The translations under genes were made by a program, and so were the position numbers. Below, one piece after another: positions 16,866-29,700 of a stretch of DNA of 47,500 nucleotides. How positions within the stretch are numbered: position 1 is the first letter of the stretch; each line of letters starts with the position of its first letter. The DNA comes from Mesostigma viride (Eukaryota > Streptophyta > Mesostigmatophyceae > Mesostigmatales > Mesostigmataceae), in the NCBI GenBank assembly GCA_009746045.1, contig RPFO01000060.1, forward strand, positions 1-47,500, in the 5' to 3' direction. Below the pieces are notes generated by a model that was given only the letters and a program-made list of their open reading frames with translations, was not told where the DNA came from and ran no database searches.

Positions 16866-19242
16866 TTTTAGCTGACGCCTGACATCATGCAGAGCAAAGA
16901 CGCTGTTGGCGTCATCCGCTCAACCCCTCTTACTCAGATATGCCGTCGGATATGCAGGATAAGCATTGCCGGCCGGACAAGCGTTGGGCGGACATCGTCA
17001 AACTGAGACTAAGACCCCCCAATTGTCGGTCGGGGTCCTAGGAAATATAAAAAGCATGTTTGCGTGCAAGATCAGTTAGCTCCGCGAGGCCGGGCCTTAC
17101 TTGAGGCCCATATTTTAGTAGACTAGCTGTGGACATACCGATGTACATATTCAGTTGACGTCCGGATTCTCCCGATTTCTGGCCTGCGCTGGTTGTCTCC
17201 TTGATATTCAGTTGACGTCTTGGGGAGACGTCCACTACATCTTTATCGAGGGGAATCCAGTGCTCCGTCGGTGGTCCCCCAACGGGCGCACGAGACTAAT
17301 TAATTAATTAGTTTATTAGTGTGAGCTATAACCTTCGCTAGCGTACGTATAAAGACCGAGAGGACACCAGGCATTCCTGGTGATTAATCCTGGGTAAAAA
17401 ACTCAATATTGTCTGCGGTTCCGCTTACAGCTCACTGTAGATAGCAGCTGATGTGAACATGCATAAAACTCAATAAATGTCTGCGGTTCCGCTTACAGCA
17501 CTGTAGATAGCAGCTGATGTGAACTTGCAGAAAACTTAGGACCTCTACAGTAGCCCCTGCGCGGGTTTGAACTTGGTACTTCCGGATCCGACGGAACGAC
17601 CAGTAAAAACTCAATAATTATTTCTCTGGTTCCAGTTTGCCGATGCGTACATGTAAATGTATATGTAAAAAATACACAACAGGTACTTATGACCGGCGTG
17701 GGATCCAACTGACTCGTGCAGTCGCCGTTTCCAAATCTCTGCAACAACAATAACGTGCAGTCGCTGTGCAGTCGCTGTCCAGACTGTCCAGCGTGGCGTT
17801 TCCAATGTTGTGCAGTAGCTACTAATATTTCGTCGCCACGTCGGATGAGGTCGCGCCGAGGATGCGTACTCGCCAACCATCGACGTGAACCACCGTTGAC
17901 GAGCCTTATCGAGCGTTATCGAAGATACGAAAATCTGAGCTGCACATGAACATTAATAATAATTATTCCTTTTGTTGGAAGCCTGGACATGCAAGTTATT
18001 TGCAGCGAACAATGAGAGATAGGTACCGGTTTGTGCCATGGCGACGAGGTAACCAAGAGGTTAAAGCTGCCAAGATTCACAGCGTTTATGCTTGGTACCT
18101 ACTCCCGTGGCCCTGGCCCCGCTCGTAACTTTTGGAATGTTAGGCCATACATGAAGCAGCGTCAGGAAGTTATGGAATTACGGCATTTTGTCGTCGCTCC
18201 TGTGCGCTTGTGCGAAGGCCAACCTGTGTCAGCGCGGCTTCTTTGAGTTACCACAGTAGCAAGGCGGGATATGGAACATTTGTGTTAATGGATTTTGGTG
18301 TCTAGCCGCCCAATGGTGACGCCCAAGCGTCTTGACGACCCATTTTCGGTCGGCGAGGATAGCCTTGCACACACGTTACAAGTAAATATGAAGAGACCAT
18401 TGCTGTCCGCCCAGACCTTGCTGGATTTGCTTGCAACCCGATCAGCGTGTTTGCAAGAAGAGTGCACGCGAATTGCGTTCTGTCTGACCGTTTCAACTCC
18501 ATGGTCATGAGCGCGGTGACGCGTCATCGGGTCGGGATAGGCGTGCTATGCATCTTGCTGGCCCTTGCAGGTTTGTAAATCTCTTCGTTCCGCCGGCCTC
18601 CCTTTTGCTTTGGGACGCGTGGGCCAACTTTCTTGAATGGAGGGAGAGGCGCGGGGTGTTAGCGGACGGTGTCAAATATAGTTACTGTCAATTAGGAGCG
18701 AAAATTTGCATCTCCGTGCGCTTCTTCACAGTGTGCGTACGTGCGTATGTGGTTGTACTGCCGCTTGCTTGCAATCGACCCATTTGGGGAAAGATGCCTC
18801 ATAGCAGATTAATTACAGTGAAGATGTCTCATAGGATATTTCTCACAGAGAAGATGTCTCTTAGGAGACTTGCAGGGACCATTCACATGCACCGTTCATG
18901 GCTTTCCAAATAACAACAGACGCGGGATTCACAGTTCGGTAGTGGGTAAAGGCTACCTCTCTGTTGATTCGACCTGATCTCGTCTGGAGGTATACTTTTC
19001 GTGCATGAGCCATGGGTTATAGCGATGGCCATTCTTTCATCCCACACGCAAGCGCTACACAGGTGAGGTGGAAAGCAGGCAGACATTACCATTCTTGGCA
19101 AATCCTTCAGTTTCCTATCTTGTAAAACAAGTGTAAAACAAGAACAGGATGCATATCTGTACAATGTCTTCTACCCTATCATGATAGGCAGCAATGATTG
19201 ATGACCCGGCCTTAGCTTGCATGCGTTACCAACTGGCCCCCT
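16866..19242. other. No supported gene; short tandem copies at 17397-17535
   Basis: I see no coding region that I can defend. Two roughly 70-bp tandem copies lie at about 17397-17466 and 17467-17535 (ACTCAATA...GTCTGCGGTTCCGCTTACAG...GATAGCAGCTGATGTGAAC). A TTAATTAATTAG run sits near 17299. 5' exons of the large gene to the right could lie here, but no splice-linked exon could be identified. Confidence 0.4.
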
Positions 19243-19880
19243 GTGACTAGCCAAGGTTCCTGATATCACTAGAGTGACTAGCCAAGGTTCCTGATATCAC
19301 TAGGGTGACTAGCCAAGGTTCCTGATATCACTAGGGTGACTAGCCAAGGTTCCTGATATCACTAGGGTGACTAGCCAAGGTTCCTGATATCACTAGGGTG
19401 ACTAGCCAAGGTTCCTGATATCACTAGGGTGACTAGCCAAGGTTCCTGTTATCACTAGGGTGACTAGCCAAGGTTCCTGATATCACTAGGGTGACTAGCC
19501 AAGGTTCCTGATATCACTAGGGTGACTAGCCAAGGTTCCTGATATCACTAGGGTGACTAGCCAAGGTTCCTGATATCACTAGGGTGACTAGCCAAGGTTC
19601 CTGATATCACTAGGGTGACTAGCCAAGGTTCCTGTTATCACTAGGGTGACTAGCCAAGGTTCCTGATATCACTAGGGTGACTAGCCAAGGTTCCTGATAT
19701 CACTAGGGTGACTAGCCAAGGTTCCTGATATCACTAGGGTGACTAGCCAAGGTTCCTGATATCACTAGGGTGACTAGCCAAGGTTCCTGATATCACTAGA
19801 GTGACTAGCCAAGGTTCCTGATATCACTAGGGTGACTAGCCAAGGTTCCTGATATCACTAGGGTGACTAGCCAAGGTTCC
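19243..19880. repeat. 31-bp minisatellite, about 20.6 copies
   Basis: Unit GTGACTAGCCAAGGTTCCTG plus ATATCACTAGG, nearly identical across copies (rare GATATC to GTTATC, and AGGG to AGAG). Each unit contains GATATC. There are no unique spacers. It probably sits in an intron or upstream region of the gene at 20.6-47.5 kb. Confidence 0.95.
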
Positions 19881-20582
19881 TCCAGTAGTATCCCTATGTT
19901 TGCAAACGTCCTGCCTGATATCCTGCGTCTGCACCCTGTTAGCACCCTTTCAGCGCCTATGTAGCTATCCGTGGGTCGGCTTTGGGCTAATCAATCCCCA
20001 CCTGGCAGGTGCTCCTCGCTGGCCCCTTCTGCTCATATGGAGAAGGGAGCCCATGGCCACCAGGCTCACACTGGGCACATGGCTGCTTGGCACATGCGCG
20101 CAAGCTTGATGTACGTGCTTGGCTGGTTGCGCTTGGGTGTGCCGAACGGTGGACCAGTTTCCCCATGTCCTCCTGGCAATGTGTGCGAGCTTACTGTGCT
20201 TGTGATGGTCCGATATGTTTGTTGCCGGTGAAGGTACGCATGCGCAGTTCCGACGCATGAGGAAACCTGACTAATGTCCTAAACTGGCCACGGCCGGTTC
20301 GTTTCCATCAAGGCTTGATACCCATGTGCTGACCTGGCGGTCCTAACCTGCAATATTTTTTAAGTACATGCCGGCTGCATCCCCATGCTGCCCCCACCCC
20401 CCCACCCCACCCGTCGTGACTGGCATTCCCATGCCCTTAACCCATTGACTGATGGCATCCCCATGACTACCCTCGCCCCTTACCTGCCCGTACCTGCCCT
20501 TGCCGGCCTTTACCTGCCCTTACCTGCCCTTACCTGCCCTTACCTGCCCTTACCGGCGTCCCTGTTGCCCAACTGCTTGCAG
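19881..20582. other. Probable intron or 5' region of the large gene; 11-bp repeats at the end
   Basis: No exon could be tied in by splice phase, although short frames such as VPNGGPVSPCPPGNVCELTV (near 20138-20197) look partly protein-like. About 20480-20555 is a run of an 11-base TACCTGCCCTT unit that forms the pyrimidine-rich tract before the first accepted exon. The translation start of the gene was not found. Confidence 0.4.
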
Positions 20583-20776
20583 GGCTCGCGCGGGTCGCCC
20601 AGGGTGCCACGTACGTGTCCACCCAGGCCGCGCTGACGGCGGCGGTCGCCAACGCGTCCGCGGGCCTCATCTACGTCACCGCTGACATCACGGTGACAGG
20701 CTCGACCATCCCGATCTCGATCAACAACACGCTCGTGGGGGCGTGCGGCGGCGACCAGCTGCAGAAATGTGTGCTG
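20583..20776 (+). CDS. Exon 1 (first recognised): start of beta-helix domain
   Basis: It follows a pyrimidine tract and GCTTGCAG, and ends AAATGTGTGCTG before donor GTGGGT. In frame it reads ATYVSTQAALTAAVANASAG, LIYVTADITVTGSTIPISIN, then NTLVGACGGDQLQKCVL. The pattern 'T(Q/E)AAL..AV....IYVTADITV' is the usual cap of pectate-lyase-like beta-helices. Two leading bases mean that an upstream exon ends in phase 1. It ends in phase 0. The last 15 bases plus the donor are the seed of the two minisatellites in the next intron. Confidence 0.85.
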
Positions 20777-23700
20777 GTGGGTGAACATAGCTATATCTAT
20801 AGAAATGCAGTAGTCAGTATACCGTAGTGGCCCTTATATCAGTACCCATAATTATGTACGAATCGCCCTCGTACAGGCCTAAAAGCCCCCTCCTTCCGGC
20901 CTCGTACAACCCGAGATATCTCCTTCAGAGAGACAATATACGTATTATGACATACCAGAGGGCCTACCTGGAGAGGCCCCTTCCTAATATACACAGACAA
21001 TATACGTACGTGCTGTAAAAGTAGTTCCGAAAAGTTAGCGTACACATAACAAAAATTCCAAAAACTCTTCGTACGATAATTAAGCGTGAACACATAAGGG
21101 CCACTACGGTAGTGCCGAAATGTGGGCTGGTGAGATAACATACTTGGGTGTATATAAGTGCAGTGGTGAGTATAGTGCCGAAATGTGGGCTGGTGAGATA
21201 ACATACTTGGGTGTATATAAGTGCAGTGGTGAGTATAGTGCCGAAATGTGGGCTGGTGAGATAACATACTTGGGTGTATATAAGTGCAGTGGTGAGTATA
21301 GTGCCGAAATGTGGGCTGGTGAGATAACATACTTGGGTGTATATAAGTGCAGTGGTGAGTATAGTGCCGAAATGTGGGCTGGTGAGATAACATACTTGGG
21401 TGTATATAAGTGCAGTGGTGAGTATAGTGCCGAAATGTGGGCTGGTGAGATAACATACTTGGGTGTATATAAGTGCAGTGGTGAGTATAGTGCCGAAATG
21501 TGGGCTGGTGAGATAACATACTTGGGTGTATATAAGTGCAGTGGTGAGTATAGTGCCGAAATGTGGGCTGGTGAGATAACATACTTGGGTGTATATAAGT
21601 GCAGTGGTGAGTATAGTGCCGAAATGTGGGCTGGTGAGATAACATACTTGGGTGTATATAAGTGCAGTGGTGAGTATAGTGCCGAAATGTGGGCTGGTGA
21701 GATAACATACTTGGGTGTATATAAGTGCAGTGGTGAGTATAGTGCCGAAATGTGGGCTGGTGAGATAACATACTTGGGTGTATATAAGTGCAGTGGTGAG
21801 TATAGTGCCGAAATGTGGGCTGGTGAGTAAACATACTTGGGTGTATATAAGTGCTGTGGTGAGTATAGTGCCGAAATGTGGGCTGGTGAGATAACATACT
21901 TGGGTGTATATAATTGCAGTGGTGAGTATAGTGCCGAAATGTGGGCTGGTGAGATAACATACTTGGGTGTATATAAGTGCAGTGGTGAGTATAGTGCCGA
22001 AATGTGGGCTGGTGAGATAACATACTTGGGTGTATATAAGTGCAGTGGTGAGTATAGTGCCGAAATGTGGGCTGGTGAGATAACATACTTGGGTGTATAT
22101 AAGTGCAGTGGTGAGTATCAAGGAGACAACCAGCGCAGGCCAGAATTCGGGAGAATCCGGACCATGGTAGCTATATAGAGCAGAAATGTGGGCTGGTGAG
22201 TAAACATTGTTATGTGCAGGAGTATAGGTAGTGAGTATTGTGTAGACATGTGGGCTGGTGAGATAACATTGTTATGTGCAGGAGTATAGGTAGTGAGTAT
22301 TGTGTAGACATGTGGGCTGGTGAGTAAACATTGTTATGTGCAGGAGTATAGGTAGTGAGTATTGTGTAGACATGTGGGCTGGTGAGTAAACATTGTTTTG
22401 TGCAGGAGTATAGGTAGTGAGTATTGTGTAGACATGTGGGCTGGTGAGATAACATTGTTTTGTGCAGGAGTATAGGTAGTGAGTATTGTGTAGACATGTG
22501 GGCTGGTGAGTAAACATTGTTTTGTGCAGGAGTATAGGTAGTGAGTATTGTGTAGACATGTGGGCTGGTGAGTAAACATTGTTATGTGCAGGAGTATAGG
22601 TAGTGAGTATTGTGTAGACATGTGGGCTGGTGAGTAAACATTGTTATGTGCAGGAGTATAGGTAGTGAGTATTGTGTAGACATGTGGGCTGGTGAGTAAA
22701 CATTGTTATGTGCAGGAGTATAGGTAGTGAGTATTGTGTAGACATGTGGGCTGGTGAGTAAACATTGTTATGTGCAGGAGTATAGGTAGTGAGTATTGTG
22801 TAGACATGTGGGCTGGTGAGTAAACATTGTTATGTGCAGGAGTATAGGTAGTGAGTATTGTGTAGACATGTGGGCTGGTGAGTAAACATTGTTATGTGCA
22901 GGAGTATAGGTAGTGAGTATTGTGTAGACATGTGGGCTGGTGAGTAAACATTGTTATGTGCAGGAGTATAGGTAGTGAGTATTGTGTAGACATGTGGGCT
23001 GGTGAGTAAACATTGTTATGTGCAGGAGTATAGGTAGTGAGTATTGTGTAGACATGTGGGCTGGTGAGTAAACATTGTTATGTACAGGAGTATAGGTAGT
23101 GAGTATTGTGTAGACATGTGGGCTGGTGAGTAAACATTGTTTTGTGCAGGAGTATAGGTAGTGAGTATTGTGTAGACATGTGGGCTGGTGAGTAAACATT
23201 GTTATGTGCAGGAGTATAGGTAGTGAGTACAAGATCGCGGGCTCCGCCCCTGAATCCCTGCTACTTGGCCGATTCTGTGCCTCAGCGGCTTATTGTGGCT
23301 CAGCGGCGGGTACTGGCCCGCTCACAGTGCCTGGCCGCCTGCAGGTGCGCCCGACCTCTGGACTTGGCACATTCATTACACACTGATCGAATCGTTCCCT
23401 TCCGCCCTGTTTTTTCCAAGTCCGTCACAAGGGCGCTCCTATCGTCCAAGTGTCTGTGCAAGTCCGGTTGGGGGGCTAGCGCTGGCACTCAGCTACTGTT
23501 GTTCCGTACGGCTACGACCCCGTTAACGAGCCGTGCTGCTTATGCTGGGGCGCTTCTGGCGAAAATTTTGAGTTCCAGTCTTACTACCGTGTACTGACAA
23601 TTGGCATAACTTTGGCGCACGGCGAGGGTACGCTTGGAAGGGATCGGAGCACATTTATGGGAGCAACCTTTAGGGAACAAAAGTGGGCGCCAAGCGCTTC

Positions 23701-26700
23701 GCGGTGCGTGATCATGGAAAACGTGTCAGGGCAATGTTTGCAAAACTTTTATCACAGGCACATCGAAGACTAATAGGGCAATAGTGTAAAAATGTGTGCT
23801 GGTGAGTCCATCCCTGTAGTGTGTGCTAGTGAGTGCCCCCCTGCCCTAGTCTGACACGAAAATGCAAAAGTAGATGAATATATATACATATATGATTTGG
23901 GCGGCTAGCGTTTTCACGTTTGTTGCTTTCTGATCTGACGACAATATATGAAATTCATTGAGTGACTTACTGTAAATGGCGCGTGACTCTCAAGATCACG
24001 AATGATCGCTACCTGTGCGACTCTTCCCCCCTATAAGTAAGTAAGTACGTGCGTGTCATGCGCAAAGGCATGCCACGGAGTACTATGCTAATCTCATTAG
24101 AAAAAAAAATTACACAATAGTTTAAACAAATATCGTCTGCATCATTCCCCAACCATTAAGCACTAGATGGTTTTCCCCCCTATGTATCTCCCCATCCATC
24201 TCCCGGCACACTGTTCCTGCTGCCACGCGCTAACGCTTGCTGCCGCCACACGCTTGTGTTTGCTGCTGCCACACGCTAACGCTTGCTGCCGCCACATGCT
24301 ACCACTTGCTGCTGGCACATGCTATCGCTTGCTGCCGCCACACGCTAACACTTGCTGCTGGCACAAGCTATCGCTTACTGCCGCCACGCGCTGAACACGT
24401 GCTGCTGCCACACGCTAACGCTTGCTGCTGCCACACGCTTGTGTTTGCTGCTGCCACACGCTAACGCTTGCTGCTGCCACACGCTAACGCTTGCTGCTGC
24501 CACACGCTTGTGTTCTCTGCTGCCACACATAAACAGACGGTTGGCGCAACGGGCTCTACACGGCTATTTGAAGTCATGGTTAACGGCATATCGGTCTATT
24601 TCCAGAACTTCATCTTCAAGGCACCGACCCAGAAGGTGCGTGGCACGCGTGACTCCCCGCAGTCTGGCCCTGCTGGTGGGTGGGTAGGTGGGCGGGCGGG
24701 CGGGCGGCGGCGGGCGGGCGGCGGGCGGGCGGGCGGGCGGGCGGGCGGGCGGGCGGGCGGGCGGGCGGGCGGGCGGGCGGGCGGGCGGGCGGGCGGGCGG
24801 CGGGCGGGCGGGCGGGCGGGCGGCGGGCGGGCGGGCGGGCGGGCGGGCGGGCGGGCGGGCGGGCGGGCGGGCGGGCGGGCGGGCGGGCGGGCGGGCGGGC
24901 GGGCGGCGGGCGGCGGCGCGGCGGGCGGGCGGGCGGGCGGGCGGGCGGGCGGGCGGCGGCGGGCGGGCGGGCGGGCGGGCGGGCGGGCGGGCGGGCGGGC
25001 AAGCGGGCGGGCGGGCGGGCGGGCGGGCGGGCAAGCGGGCGGGCGGGCGGGCGGGTGGGCGTCGGGCGAGCGCGCATGCAGGTTCACAAGAGCAATTGAT
25101 ATACGCAGAGATAGAAGAGCAAAGGGGACATTTATATTGAAGCACTTTGTACAGGTTGGAATGGGATGTATGGGGAGGAGGTGGTGGAAACTTTCTGGGG
25201 TGTGGTGCAGGAAGAAAATGCCATTTTAGCTACATTATTGATAACAAAAGTTTTCTGCTTATCATGCAAAGTTGGTGTGTTCATATCCCCCTACCCCCCC
25301 CCCCCCCCCCCCCCCCCCCCTCCTGGGTCCTCTACCCTGACATGGAGACTTGACATTGCGAAGGCGCAAACCCCGATCTGTGGGTGCCGCTCCAGAATCA
25401 TGGCACAGGTGATGATGTGCCGCTCCAGAATCCTCATGATCACTACACGCTTATGAGCCCACTGTCCATGTGTGCTTGCACTTGTAGGTGTCAATCTTGC
25501 TGCCATTGGTTGATGTACGTACCGTTGCACTCTGGCGTGGCTTTGTGCGCGTATGCTGCTGCTTCCCCGGTGCGATCGGCCGGGTGCACCGCCATCACAG
25601 AGCTTGGAGGGCGGTGCCATGATGCTGGACGGATTGAACAGCCTGACGCTCAAGCTGTACTTCACAGACGTGACGTTTGATACCTGCTATGGGGTGAGTT
25701 GATTGGTTATTTGGGGGGCTATTTGTAACGCTGAAGCTGTACTACGCGGACGTGACGTTTGATACCTGCTATGGGGTGAGTTGATTGGTTATTTGGGGTT
25801 ATTTGTAACGCTGAAGTGTACTACGCGGACGTGACGTTTGATACCTGCTATGGGGTGAGTTGATTGGTTATTTTGGGGGCTATTTGTAACGTTGAAGCTG
25901 TACTACGCGGGCGTGATGTGTGATACCTGTCATGGGGTGAGTTGGCGGATTTATTAGTTGTATTATTAACACGCCTGTTGGGAGGATGGATGGGGTGCAT
26001 TAGCCGCCCCCGGCCATCCAGCGCTGCCCCCCTCCCTCTCAAGCTTTGCTAGTCTACCCCAGGAGACCTCAGGTTTGCTTGCTTGTTTAGCCACTTTGAC
26101 TTGTCTTATAGTGACCAATATGTAAGGTTGCTAGCATATGCGTTATTGTTGGGCGATCCTGTATGTTCATTAGTCTGGCATTCAAACATGCCTCTGTCCA
26201 ATGCCTTGAATCTCACGTTACTGTCCTAGCCTTGGTAGGATACTGCCCTTGGGGATAGCACCCTCGGCACTATGCCCCAGTCCCATGTTTACTATGCTGC
26301 CTGCCCTTGGTACCCTGTCCCCAGTCTCAAATTCACTTCGCTGCCTGCCCTTGGTACCCCTTCCCAGGCCCGTGGGGGCGCGCTCTACACCAAGGACTGC
26401 TTCGTGGACTGCGTCCGGTGCACATTCAAGAACAACTATGTGGTAAGTGCTACCGCGGTCCCTCTAGGCCACACGTACTAATCACGGGGTGCTTGCCACA
26501 GCCATGCTTGTTTGTCACAGCAAGACACATGGGTGAGTACTAGGGCACTCCTGCATGTCATGGTAGCTGCAACGATGGCAGCAAGTGCGCAAGGAGCGCG
26601 CCACTCAAAAATCAAGCAACTGTGCCATGAGTGTGATTCCAGGGAAAGGAGGTGGCGTATTGTTGTGCTGCGCATATCATACCAACCCAAGTCCTGATCA

Positions 26701-29700
26701 TCCGTACTAAGCACTCATGGCCATGGAGGAGCTGCCGGCATAGCTACTGTTTTTCTACTCTATTTGCGATGTACAGTGTTCTTTTAATCATTATGCATTG
26801 AATATCTACCACTCTTCTGCGCTAATTGCACTGTATATTTTGCTACTCCATCTACTCCATTCGTGTTGTATTTGGGCTGCTCTTCTACAGCTGATGAGAA
26901 GGGTGTGGGATGGTCTCAGGTTACCAGCATGCGTGCTGCCATGAAAGAGGGTTGTAGGAAAAGGTGGTATAGCTGCGGCCGTGTGGCCTGGGAAGGGCCT
27001 GCTCCTATGCTTACAGCTTGTCTTGTATCTACATCTTCCCTGTGGGTCCCAGAATATGTGATCGATGCGCTGAATGATGTTGGTGGAGTTGCACAAGGTG
27101 GTCTTATTTGTAGCCTGCTTGCCTCACAGCTATCATTTCAATATGCCAGCCATGACGCCTAATATACTGTATGCATGGCATATCCAGTTTGTGATGTACA
27201 GTATACGCGCGGCATACACGTGCAGTGGATGCATGGCACATCGAGTTGGTAATACAGTGTGCTTGCCATTCATCTTTCCATGCAAAGTGCTTGCAATCCA
27301 GCCCTTATGAACTGTGTGCTCCAGTATGCTTTCCACGCCCCTTTTCAAAACCAGTTGAAAGAATATCTTGCCCGTTAAAAAAGAATATCTCACCGTGGGC
27401 CCGTGTGTTGCTCCCCTTGGCTGGGCAGAGCTCGCAAGGCGGCGCGGTCTATCTATACAAGTCCACCTTCATGTGCTATGAATGCACCTGGCTCAACAAT
27501 TCCGCCGCGGTGAGTCACGTCATCTCATGATGATGTCATCCCATGGCATGTCATCCAATGGGGTGGGCCTGGGAAGGCACTGGGGGTCACTTTTGCAGGC
27601 ATTAGAGCGCTCCTGCCACGGTGGGTAAGTGCACGGCATCACTCGAGGGATCGTTGTTCTGCCAGGGTTGCCCTGCTGGCGTTTGGAGGGTGCCGTTGCT
27701 GACAGCAGTTTGTGCAGTGGTCTCGATGCTGTTGTTAGTTATAGGCACAAAAGAGGCTCGTACAGAATCAAGGCAAGGCTTTGTCCTGGTGTAATTTGAA
27801 GCGCTATAGCAGTACAGCAAGAAGAAGTCGCAACAAGTACATTATTATCTTGAAGTACTTCATCCTCTGCCGTGACAACGGTGCAAAGTGGGGTGGGTGT
27901 ACAGCCACATAGGACCCCCCCCTTTACGCACATGCGTTCACCTAACCGACATCTCTCTGCATGCCTTTGTTCACCTATCCCTTGTCCATTCAACTTGGTA
28001 AATCCTTGGTAATCCTTGGTAAACTCCTGATGAACTTCTGGTAAACCCTGTGTACTTTTTGGGGGAGGTGTGTTGGGAGTGGTCCCCCCCAAGAGCCGCG
28101 CAGCTAACTTGCATGCTGAACGGCACCGATGCCTCAAATATGCCTTTTCTAGGGCATCTTACAACGGATACTCCACGCTCATATCAACAAGCACAGATGC
28201 ACACACATGCACACACATGCACACACATACACACATGCACACACATACACACATGCACACACATACACACATGCACACATATATACGCAAGCGCATGCGC
28301 TCCTCTGGTCTCCTCTTGCCGTCGACGCTGGTTGGCCCCATGGAAATGCCCAGATATGCCCATATGCTGCTCGTTTACGGATGCTTGGTCCTAGTTAGGT
28401 TCTGTGCCGTCAAGTGCCCCTCTTGCTGATAGAGTCATGCGCATAAGGCCACGAGCTGCTGGGAAAAGAAATAAGCGATGGTACGTAAGCGAATAATTAA
28501 CGATTGTTATCAACGCCATGAGTAGGATCATCACATATGCCAGGGTTCCCTTGGGAGCCGCAGATACCAACGCTTAATACTGCCAGCCCCCGTTGCTGCT
28601 ATGGTAGCTGGTACTGCCTCTTAGACTGCCTATCAATGCCGGCTTTAATTTCACGCTGATTCCGGCAAATATTGCCTATCAATGCTGGCTTAGACTGCAC
28701 ACCAACTCCAGTCAAGGATGCTGGCCAGTCCCTGTCATCCCTGCTGGCTGGAGGCTGGATAGACATCCCATTCCATCTCACTGAGGGTTTATGCTCACGC
28801 GACGCAGTCGGATGTGTAAATTAAGGAATCCCTGCTGGCCTGGGGGCGGGTGCCGGCCGCTGGTGCCCTTGTCTTCCCGCGCAGGCGGAGGGTGGCGCCA
28901 TCTACGGGAACCACCAGCTGACAGAGATGAAGCTGCTGGGAAACACGTTCACAGGGGATGCGGCGGTAAGAAGCGACTAGGTTGAATCACGTTCACAGGG
29001 GATGCGGCAGGCAGAAGCGAATAGGATCATTTCAGCTAGAAAAGTCCCTTTGAACTTTTAGACACTAAGCTAGTGGGGAACGCATTTACGGGTGACACAG
29101 CGGTTTGAAATGACTAGCATGATTATTGTGGTCGTACAAACATCATAATAATAAATATCATGGTAATAATAATAATAACAGTAATAGTAATAACAATGGT
29201 ATGTACAATTGGGTTACTTAGTGAACCGACCGCATGGCCCAGGAGTTGTAGCACGGCCCTGGAGGATGGCAAGCCTGCCCGTAAGCAGCAGACATTTCCA
29301 CCCCTGCCACCTGGCCTGGCCTGCCGTAACTTCCATCCAACTAAAAAGACCCCACCGTAGCTGTAGCCATGTACCAGTGCTCGTAAGCCACCTTGATAGC
29401 GCATGCAGCATTGACAGACTATGGCGTACAGCAATTCATCATGCACCTAGATGGTATGCCTGCAAGTGTGCGGTTTAAGAATATTGTCATGTGATGTAGT
29501 GGCTTTTTTCCATGATTGCAAATTATCTAATACTCCCCCCCCCCCCTTTTCCATTCCCCCCGCACCTTACCCCCCCCCCCCCCCCTTGCCCCTGCCCCCC
29601 GTAACACACAAACACACCCTGCGTATTGCGCCAACCCCACCTTGGCCCGCCATTTTCCTCCCTTGCCTCTGGCCACTCGCGGCTGTTAGGGCACGCCCTC

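Noticed and set aside
19243-19880. CRISPR-like array
   Set aside because: The units are contiguous, with no unique spacers between repeats, and the region is eukaryotic. It is a minisatellite. The same applies to the 55-, 62-, 63- and 41-bp arrays.
20839-22178. Long open frames of 236-415 codons in several frames over the 63-bp array
   Set aside because: The unit is a multiple of three without stops, so all frames stay open. The peptides are perfect repeats of the DNA unit and appear on both strands.
24564-25229. Gly/Arg/Ala-rich and Pro/Ala/Arg-rich proteins
   Set aside because: Translations of the GGGC simple repeat in every frame; no splice-linked context.
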